Part shown: one piece after another, positions 8,010-12,596 of the stretch
Position numbering within the stretch: the stretch's first letter is position 1
Layout: the number at the start of each line of letters is the position of its first letter
Source of the DNA: an uncultured Prevotella sp.
Lineage (GTDB): Bacteria; Bacteroidota; Bacteroidia; Bacteroidales; Bacteroidaceae
Direction of reading: 5' to 3'
DNA: 12,596 bases
Assembly: GCA_900554835.1 (NCBI GenBank)
Contig: USJD01000102.1
Location: 1 to 12,596 of the forward strand
Translations under genes and position numbers: made by a program
Notes under the pieces: model-generated
Databases searched by the model: none
Seen by the model: only the letters and a program-made list of their open reading frames with translations
What the model was told of the DNA's origin: nothing

Positions 8010-9458
8010 CTACAACTGCTCTGCAATATGGATAGCCTTGGTGAGCGCACCCAACTTATTATTACACTCCTCCAGTTCATACTGGTCATTGCTCTTTGCT
8101 ACGACACCACTACCCGCCTGGAACCAGAGCTCGCCATTACGGCTGATAAAGGTACGGATAACGATGGCTTGATTGAGGTCACCATTCAGTCCGATGAAAC
8201 CGATACAGCCGCCGTATGCACCACGGTTGTGAGGCTCTAATTCTGAGATAATCTGCATGGCACGAACCTTAGGAGCACCACTCAGCGTACCTGCTGGGAA
8301 AGTATCGATAAACTCCTTGATATGGTCAGCATCCTTATCAAGCGTACCACTTACACGGCTTACGAGATGGATGACATGACTGTAGAACTGCATATCCTTA
8401 TAGAAATCTACCTTCACACCATGACAGTTGCGACTCAGGTCATTGCGTGCCAGATCCACCAACATCACATGCTCTGCATTCTCCTTCGGATCATTGCGCA
8501 GGAACTCAGCAGCCTTGCGGTCCTGTTCGATATCGCCCGTACGCTTAGTAGTACCGGCAATAGGATCTATGAAAGCCTTGTTGCCTACGATACGGTTGTG
8601 GGTTTCTGGAGAAGAACCGAAGATACGGTATCCACCGAAATCAAAATAGAAGAGATATGGTGATGGATTGATACTGCGAAGTGCACGATAGAGTTTGAAA
8701 TCATCACCCTCATACTTCTGTACGAAACGGCGACTGACCACAATCTGGAAGACATCACCACGCAAACAGTGCTGGATGCACTTTCTTACATTCTCCTTAT
8801 GCTGCTCATCAGTAAGCGTAGAAGTCGTTTCTCCCACTGGATGGAAATCGTATGGTTTTACATTCGCCTTGTTGATAGCCTTCAGGAGCGCATCCAGTTC
8901 AGAAAGTGAAGAGTGAGGAGTGAAGAGTGAAGAATTCTCTTGAAGCGTAATCAGTTCCATCGTATTGTTGTAATGATCGAAAACGATGATGTCCTTATAC
9001 ATGATATAATAGATATCCGGCGCATCATTCTTTTCCATCGTCGTATCCTTTACCGGGATATTTTCAAAGTAGCGTACGGCATTGAAAGTGGTGAAACCAT
9101 AGAGTCCACAGAAGTCCTTGCCCTCTCCCTCCACATGGAAAGACTTGACAAAGTCATTGATTGCCTTGGAGATGGCGAGTTTACACTCCTCACCCTTTCC
9201 CTCACCGAAGGCAGGGAGTTCCTGTTTTTCCACCTTTCCATCGGGATAAGTGACTGTCACGATACCATGTCCCACAGCGATGCTTGCCATCGGATGTACG
9301 CCGATGAAGGAACGAGAGTTCTCTGAGCCATGGTAGTCGGAACTCTCCATCAAGGCAGACTGGGGATATATGTCACGAAGTCGCATATAGACTCCCACCG
9401 GTGTATAGAGATCGGCGAGAATCTTGCGAGTCTTTGTTGTATAATTGAATCTACTCAT
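8010..9458 (-). CDS. trpE: Anthranilate synthase component I
   Basis: A 482-residue chorismate-binding subunit that makes anthranilate from chorismate with ammonia from TrpG, the first committed and feedback-controlled step. The N-terminal domain has ALMESSDYHG (35-44), matching the LLES-type tryptophan-binding site, so inhibition by tryptophan is expected. The C-terminal chorismate-binding domain shows GDVFQIVVSRRF, NPSPYLFYFDF, GSSPET, PIAGTTKRTGD, ENAEHVMLVDLARNDL and FPAGTLSGAPKVRAM in the usual order. A short stretch ENSSLFTPHSSLS (174-186), in the linker between the domains, is encoded by an inverted copy of the repeat found at two other junctions of this operon, so it looks like an in-frame insertion. 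A possible attenuator lies just upstream of the start. PabB is less likely because of neighbours and the inhibitor site. The C-terminus AEQL stops exactly at the edge of a repeat. Confidence 0.95.
   Translation of the reverse strand: MSRFNYTTKTRKILADLYTPVGVYMRLRDIYPQSALMESSDYHGSENSRSFIGVHPMASIAVGHGIVTVTYPDGKVEKQELPAFGEGKGEECKLAISKAINDFVKSFHVEGEGKDFCGLYGFTTFNAVRYFENIPVKDTTMEKNDAPDIYYIMYKDIIVFDHYNNTMELITLQENSSLFTPHSSLSELDALLKAINKANVKPYDFHPVGETTSTLTDEQHKENVRKCIQHCLRGDVFQIVVSRRFVQKYEGDDFKLYRALRSINPSPYLFYFDFGGYRIFGSSPETHNRIVGNKAFIDPIAGTTKRTGDIEQDRKAAEFLRNDPKENAEHVMLVDLARNDLSRNCHGVKVDFYKDMQFYSHVIHLVSRVSGTLDKDADHIKEFIDTFPAGTLSGAPKVRAMQIISELEPHNRGAYGGCIGFIGLNGDLNQAIVIRTFISRNGELWFQAGSGVVAKSNDQYELEECNNKLGALTKAIHIAEQL
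8902..8937 (-). repeat. TTCACTC-rich repeat copy inside trpE
   Basis: Read on the minus strand from GAATTC at 8937, this 36-base stretch matches the conserved block of the two intergenic repeats (7974-8009 and 10889-10924) at about 31 of 36 positions by eye. It is inverted relative to them. It contributes residues NSSLFTPHSSLS to TrpE without breaking the frame. Confidence 0.8.
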
Positions 9459-9470
9459 ATTTTAAACGAT

Positions 9471-9557
9471 AAAAAAATGAAGCCTATTGCATAGACACAT
9501 GAAGCAGGCTTCAATGACCAACGAAGCCTATTTCAAAACCACATGAAGCAGGCTTCG
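9471..9557 (-). promoter_or_regulatory. Candidate attenuator between trpB and trpE (tandem hairpins and U7 run)
   Basis: Two 34-base units (9523-9556 and 9479-9512, 30 of 34 identical, 44-base period) each begin with GAAGCCT and end with AGGCTTC on the transcribed strand. In transcript order this gives four segments: 1 at 9556-9550, 2 at 9529-9523, 3 at 9512-9506 and 4 at 9485-9479. Segments 3:4 form a hairpin of 8 bp plus a G-U pair, followed by A and seven U (9477-9471), which is terminator-like. Segments 2:3 can pair instead across a 10-base loop and would block it. A reading frame ATG-TGG-TTT-TGA (9544-9533) lies between segments 1 and 2. The run of U ends 12 bases before the trpE start. 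The structure is seen directly; the regulatory role is inferred. It could also be another dispersed repeat or a simple partial terminator. Confidence 0.45.
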
Positions 9558-9586
9558 CTTGATGATGAAGCTTAAAGCCTCTAATT

Positions 9587-10786
9587 TTAAAAATCTCCGT
9601 ATTCTTTAGCCATTTCCTTATGACTCAAGTAGGTCTCCACGTCCTTGTCACCACGTCCAGAAACTGTGAGCACAACGACATCGTCCTTCTTGAATTTCAT
9701 CTTCTTCAAGGCAGCCACAGCATGGGCACTCTCGATAGCAGGAATGATACCCTCCATACGGGTCAATTCATATCCTGCATAGATAGCCTCATCATCTTTG
9801 ATGGCGAGCACATGACTGCGACCACGGGTAGCCAAGTCAGCATGCATAGGTCCGATGCCCGGATAATCCAAACCGGCACTGATGGTGAAGGCTTCTTCTA
9901 TCTGTCCGTCTTCGGTCTGCATCACGAGGGTACGCGCACCATGAATGATACCTTCTGTACCACAGTGCATGGTAGCAGCCGTATAGTTGGTATCGATACC
10001 ATGACCGGCAGCCTCAGCCAAGTAAATCTGCACACGCTCGTCATCAATATAGTGATAGATGGTACCCGCAGCATTGCTTCCGCCACCCACACAAGCGATA
10101 AGATAGTCAGGATAATCACGGCCAATCTTCTCTTCCAACTGCCATTTCAGTTCCTCTGAAATCACACTCTGCATCTTTGCCACGATATCAGGGTAAGGAT
10201 GTGGACCCATCGTACTGCCCACGATATAGAAAGTATCCTGAGGATGACAACACCAGTCGCGGATAGCTTCTGAACAGGCATCACTCAAGGTCATATTGCC
10301 TGTTCTTACAGGATTAACCTTAGCACCCAACATCTTCATACGCTCCACATTGGTATGCTGGCGCTCTACGTCGGTAGCACCCATGAAGATTTCGCACTTC
10401 ATATCCATCAGAGCGCAGACCGTAGCTGTAGCCACACCATGCTGACCGGCACCAGTCTCGGCAATGATACGGGTCTTGCCCATCTTCTTTGCCATCAGAA
10501 TCTGACCGATGGTATTATTGATCTTATGAGCACCTGTATGGTTCAGGTCTTCACGCTTCAGATAAAGCTGGCATCCGTACTTCTCACTCATGCGCTTGGC
10601 ATAATAGAGAGGTGAAGGACGACCCACATAATCTTTCAGCAGAGCATAATACTCTTTCTTGAATTCTTCACTCTCGATGATAGGCTTGTAAGCCTCCTGG
10701 AGTTCTGTCACACATTTATATAATATCTCTGGCACGTATGCGCCACCGAATTTTCCAAAAAATCCTTTATCGTCAACTTGATACAT
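9587..10786 (-). CDS. trpB: Tryptophan synthase beta chain
   Basis: A 399-residue PLP-dependent enzyme that joins indole, channelled from TrpA, with serine to make tryptophan. The N-terminus GKFGGAYVPEIL (11-22) and the length are those of the ordinary TrpB1 type. Lys88 in HTGAHKINN is the PLP-binding residue, Glu110 in AETGAGQHG is the catalytic acid, GGGSNAAG binds the PLP phosphate, and SGRGDKD is near the C-terminus. Protein features are normal. The gene order is not: trpA lies upstream, 153 bases away across a composite repeat, whereas most bacteria have trpB directly before trpA. Two TACATTTG boxes in that repeat could serve as an internal promoter. The start at 10786 matches the conserved N-terminus and is preceded by AT-rich sequence. 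Confidence 0.97.
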   Translation of the reverse strand: MYQVDDKGFFGKFGGAYVPEILYKCVTELQEAYKPIIESEEFKKEYYALLKDYVGRPSPLYYAKRMSEKYGCQLYLKREDLNHTGAHKINNTIGQILMAKKMGKTRIIAETGAGQHGVATATVCALMDMKCEIFMGATDVERQHTNVERMKMLGAKVNPVRTGNMTLSDACSEAIRDWCCHPQDTFYIVGSTMGPHPYPDIVAKMQSVISEELKWQLEEKIGRDYPDYLIACVGGGSNAAGTIYHYIDDERVQIYLAEAAGHGIDTNYTAATMHCGTEGIIHGARTLVMQTEDGQIEEAFTISAGLDYPGIGPMHADLATRGRSHVLAIKDDEAIYAGYELTRMEGIIPAIESAHAVAALKKMKFKKDDVVVLTVSGRGDKDVETYLSHKEMAKEYGDF

Positions 10787-10800
10787 CGCAATCTAATATT

Positions 10801-10946
10801 AAATGACAAATGACAAATGTAAAATGACAAATGTAAAATGTAAAATGTTAAATTAGGCTTTCGCCCTTGAGTCACAAACGAAACTGATGAATTCTTCACT
10901 CTTCGTTCTTCACTCTTCACTTAATTCTCCACTCTTCCCTTAATTC
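10801..10946. repeat. Composite intergenic repeat between trpA and trpB
   Basis: Read on the plus strand it has AATGACA/AATGTAA-type 7-base units (10802-10848), then AGGC-N4-GCC-CT (about 10854-10866), a spacer, and a 37-base TTCACTC-rich block (10888-10924) identical to 7973-8009. A further pair of near-identical 17-mers (10911-10927 and 10930-10946, one mismatch) follows. The last of these overlaps the final codons of trpA, and its TTAATTC supplies the last Asn codon and the stop. Confidence 0.85.
10814..10835 (-). promoter_or_regulatory. Two TAnnTTTG boxes within the 7-base repeats upstream of trpB
   Basis: On the minus strand TACATTTG occurs twice (10835-10828 and 10821-10814), each a perfect match to the Bacteroidetes -7 consensus. 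They lie 28-50 bases before the trpB start codon, which suits a transcription start. No -33 TTTG at the right distance is clear, and the boxes arise from the repeat itself, so they may be fortuitous. Confidence 0.3.
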
Positions 10947-11716
10947 TTGAGTGCCTCGAAAAGCAGGTCGAGCGCCTTATCCGGATCCCCCACTTCATTG
11001 AGTAATGTCACGAATTTACTTCCAATGATAGCACCAGCTGCATTGTCCTGTGCACTGGTCAGAGTCTGCTTGTTACTGATTCCGAAACCAATCATACGAG
11101 GGTTGCGGAGATTCATACTGTTGATATGATTGAAATAAGCGAGTTTGGCATCACCAAAACTACTCTGTGCTCCTGTGATGCTGGCTGAACTGACCATATA
11201 GATGAAACCATCGGTATGCTCATCGATGAATCGGATGCGCTCCTCGCTGGTCTCCGGTGTAATCATCATGATGACACGGATGTCATACTTGTCGGCAATC
11301 GGCTTCACCACTTTCAGATAGTCATCGAAAGGAAGGTCTGGAATGATGGTGCCACTCACACCGCTCTCCACACAACTCTGGAAGAAAGCCTCGATGCCAT
11401 AGTGCATGATAGGGTTGAGATAACCCATCAGAACCAATGGCAATTGCACTTCATCCTTGATGGCCTTGAGCTGACCGAAGAGCGCCTTCACGGTCATTCC
11501 GTTCTTCAAGGCTTTGGTACCTGCACTCTGGATGACTGGTCCGTCAGCCAAAGGGTCACTGAAAGGAATACCCACCTCAATCATATCGATGCCATGGCGT
11601 TCCATGGATTTGATGACAGCACCTGTGCCCTCGAAGGTTGGACAACCGGCACAGAAATACAAGCTCAAAAGCTTGCGGTCTTTATTGTTTGCAAATAATG
11701 CATTTATCTTATTCAT
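10940..11716 (-). CDS. trpA: Tryptophan synthase alpha chain
   Basis: A 258-residue TIM-barrel subunit that cleaves indole-3-glycerol phosphate to indole and glyceraldehyde 3-phosphate and passes indole to TrpB. Glu47 in DMIEVGIPFSDP and Asp58 in PLADGPVIQ are the catalytic pair. PLVLMGYLNPI, GTIIPDLPFDD and YMVSSASITGAQ are typical, and GAIIGSKFV near the C-terminus is the phosphate-binding stretch. The frame is open to 11743, but the nine extra codons (MLLKVKKQK) lie in the A-rich repeat, so MNKINALF at 11716 is the better start. No tryptophan residue is present in the protein. It follows trpF by 68 bases and precedes trpB, the reverse of the common B-A order. Its last codon and stop lie in the next repeat. 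Confidence 0.96.
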   Translation of the reverse strand: MNKINALFANNKDRKLLSLYFCAGCPTFEGTGAVIKSMERHGIDMIEVGIPFSDPLADGPVIQSAGTKALKNGMTVKALFGQLKAIKDEVQLPLVLMGYLNPIMHYGIEAFFQSCVESGVSGTIIPDLPFDDYLKVVKPIADKYDIRVIMMITPETSEERIRFIDEHTDGFIYMVSSASITGAQSSFGDAKLAYFNHINSMNLRNPRMIGFGISNKQTLTSAQDNAAGAIIGSKFVTLLNEVGDPDKALDLLFEALKN

Positions 11717-11721
11717 TTTTT

Positions 11722-11811
11722 GTTTTTTTACCTTTAAGAGCAAGAATGCTCTTTTTACCTTTTTACTTTTTTACCTTTTTACCTTTAAAAAAGCTTTTTT
11801 ACCTTTAAAAG
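11722..11811 (-). repeat. GTAAAAAG-type A-rich dispersed repeat, copy 2
   Basis: On the minus strand this reads as CTTTTAAAGGTAAAAAAG, a perfect palindrome AAAAAAGCTTTTTT (11787-11800), several GTAAAAAG units, and a 7-bp hairpin with 4-base loop (11736-11742 with 11747-11753). It is the same family as 5719-5797, sharing an identical 18-mer. It encodes the C-terminus LLKVKKLF of TrpF and fills the spacer before trpA. Confidence 0.85.
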
Positions 11812-12501
11812 GAATTTCCTGAGTTTCTCTACATCCTTCAGAGCAGATTCGATTTCAAATTTCGAATTCAAATCGATACCGATGCACTTCGGATGCTGGA
11901 AGGCTTTCAGCCGTTCTACATCTTCCGGTCCGATACCACCACTCAGGAGGAATGGGGTCTCGCCATCGTACTGCTGCAGAACTTGCCAATCAAACTGCTC
12001 ACCACTTCCACCGACCGTCTTACATTTGGTGTCGAAAAGGAAGAGGTCAACAGCGCCTGCATACTCCTTATATTTTTGGATATCCTCGGCTGAACTAACG
12101 CTGATAGCCTTGATAATCCTGATATTGGGTTTGATGTCGGGATCGATGGTAGCACGGAGATTCTCGATGGTTTCACGAGGTTCATTACCATGCAACTGGA
12201 TGTAGTCGAGACGGTAATTATAGACACGTGTCACGATGTTCTGGGGCATATCATCCACAAAGACTCCCACCCTTGCCGGTTGCTTTTGGGTTTCAGCAGT
12301 CTTACGCGCCATCGCAAGTTCGATACGCTCTTCCGAGTAGTCTGGTATGATGCCAGCCTTGCTGCTGATCATCTGCACAAACCGTGGTGACTTCGGATAG
12401 AAGATGAATCCTATCATATCAACCCCGAGTTGGGATACTTCGCGAATGTTATCGGCATCACGCATACCACATACCTTCACCAACATTTTATCTGTATTCA
12501 T
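11785..12501 (-). CDS. trpF: Phosphoribosylanthranilate isomerase
   Basis: A 238-residue TIM-barrel isomerase converting phosphoribosylanthranilate to the carboxyphenylamino-deoxyribulose phosphate used by TrpC. Cys11 in VKVCGMRD is the catalytic base and Asp157 in LFLFDTK the catalytic acid. GFIFYPKSPR, GVFVDD, YIQLHGNE, GGSGEQFDW, LLSGGIGPEDV and GIDLNSKFE are in family order. It is longer than the usual 200-210 residues: about 20 extra residues precede GVFVDD (around 50-75), and the last eight (LLKVKKLF) come from the A-rich repeat. The chosen start (12501) follows a purine-rich stretch; MLVKV at 12486 is possible, and the frame is open to 12543, overlapping trpC. The start sits 28 bases after the trpC stop codon. 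Confidence 0.94.
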   Translation of the reverse strand: MNTDKMLVKVCGMRDADNIREVSQLGVDMIGFIFYPKSPRFVQMISSKAGIIPDYSEERIELAMARKTAETQKQPARVGVFVDDMPQNIVTRVYNYRLDYIQLHGNEPRETIENLRATIDPDIKPNIRIIKAISVSSAEDIQKYKEYAGAVDLFLFDTKCKTVGGSGEQFDWQVLQQYDGETPFLLSGGIGPEDVERLKAFQHPKCIGIDLNSKFEIESALKDVEKLRKFLLKVKKLF

Positions 12502-12529
12502 TTCTCTTTCTTTTTTCTCGTTAGTATTT

Positions 12530-12596
12530 TCATCTGAACTCATCGTTGATTTCCAGTTGCTTCAGGAAATCAGCAAGTCCCTGTCCCGGGTCAGCC
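12530..12596 (-). CDS. trpC: Indole-3-glycerol-phosphate synthase, C-terminal end (partial)
   Basis: The minus-strand frame starting at 12595 is open from the window edge to a TGA at 12530 and reads ADPGQGLADFLKQLEINDEF plus Arg. A short helix with (D)PG.AL..FLK is what closes many TrpC proteins, and trpF is the usual next gene, so the 3' end of trpC is the best call. Only 21 residues are visible, so the identity rests mainly on position. The conserved catalytic regions lie outside the window. A TrpD C-terminus is a weaker alternative. Confidence 0.65.
   Translation of the reverse strand, partial: ADPGQGLADFLKQLEINDEFR

Noticed and set aside
9479..9556. CRISPR array
   Set aside because: There are only two units 44 bases apart, with a 10-base gap that is too short for a spacer, and no cas genes.
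9620..10159. 179-codon plus-strand open frame antisense to trpB
   Set aside because: It is contained in a highly conserved gene on the other strand and has no family resemblance or leader.
11216..11698. 160-codon plus-strand open frame antisense to trpA
   Set aside because: It is a shadow frame within trpA with low-complexity, histidine-rich content.
11717..11743. Upstream start for trpA giving nine extra residues
   Set aside because: The codons MLLKVKKQK come from the A-rich repeat, and TrpA proteins normally begin near MNKINALF.
12502..12543. Upstream start for trpF overlapping trpC
   Set aside because: The extra residues are a charged, low-complexity stretch before the conserved LVKVCGMRD; a start at 12501 with a purine-rich leader fits better.

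Overview
The window looks like chromosomal DNA of a gut or oral Bacteroidales bacterium close to Prevotella/Segatella. Evidence: probable -7 promoter elements of the Bacteroidetes type (TAnnTTTG) precede the first two plus-strand genes; start codons have A-rich leaders rather than Shine-Dalgarno sites; pectin-degrading glycosidases with signal peptides are present; and short purine- or A-rich dispersed repeats of a kind I associate with Prevotella fill several gene junctions. Genus is an inference from style, not a measured match.

Left part (1-1800): one stand-alone gene for a P-loop ATPase-like/PD-(D/E)XK nuclease-like protein, with its own probable promoter and a strong intrinsic terminator. 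Middle part (about 1880-7265): a three-gene plus-strand operon of exported glycosidases, a GH106-type alpha-L-rhamnosidase, a GH105-type unsaturated uronyl hydrolase and a GH28-type polygalacturonase/rhamnogalacturonidase. Together they would trim rhamnogalacturonan fragments: GH28 cuts galacturonosyl links, GH105 removes the unsaturated uronic acid left by a lyase encoded elsewhere, and GH106 removes rhamnose. No SusC/SusD pair or lyase is in the window. The operon ends at a perfect 14-bp hairpin that also serves the convergent trp operon.

Right part (7325-12596, minus strand): a tryptophan biosynthesis operon read right to left as trpC (3' end only), trpF, trpA, trpB, trpE, trpG. TrpE/TrpG make anthranilate from chorismate, TrpF and TrpC carry out the middle steps, and TrpA/TrpB form tryptophan synthase. 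TrpD is not visible and would be expected upstream. The order is unusual: A precedes B, and EG are last.

The most striking signal is in the junctions. Four of the five trp junctions, and the GH105-GH28 junction, hold repeat elements. Some supply in-frame C-terminal codons or the stop codon of the gene before them, and one copy lies in frame inside trpE. Between trpB and trpE a tandem pair of 34-nt units forms four complementary segments ending in a seven-U run, able to fold as mutually exclusive hairpins, with a Met-Trp-Phe-stop mini reading frame in the first loop. This has the geometry of a transcription attenuator for trpEG, but it is unproven.
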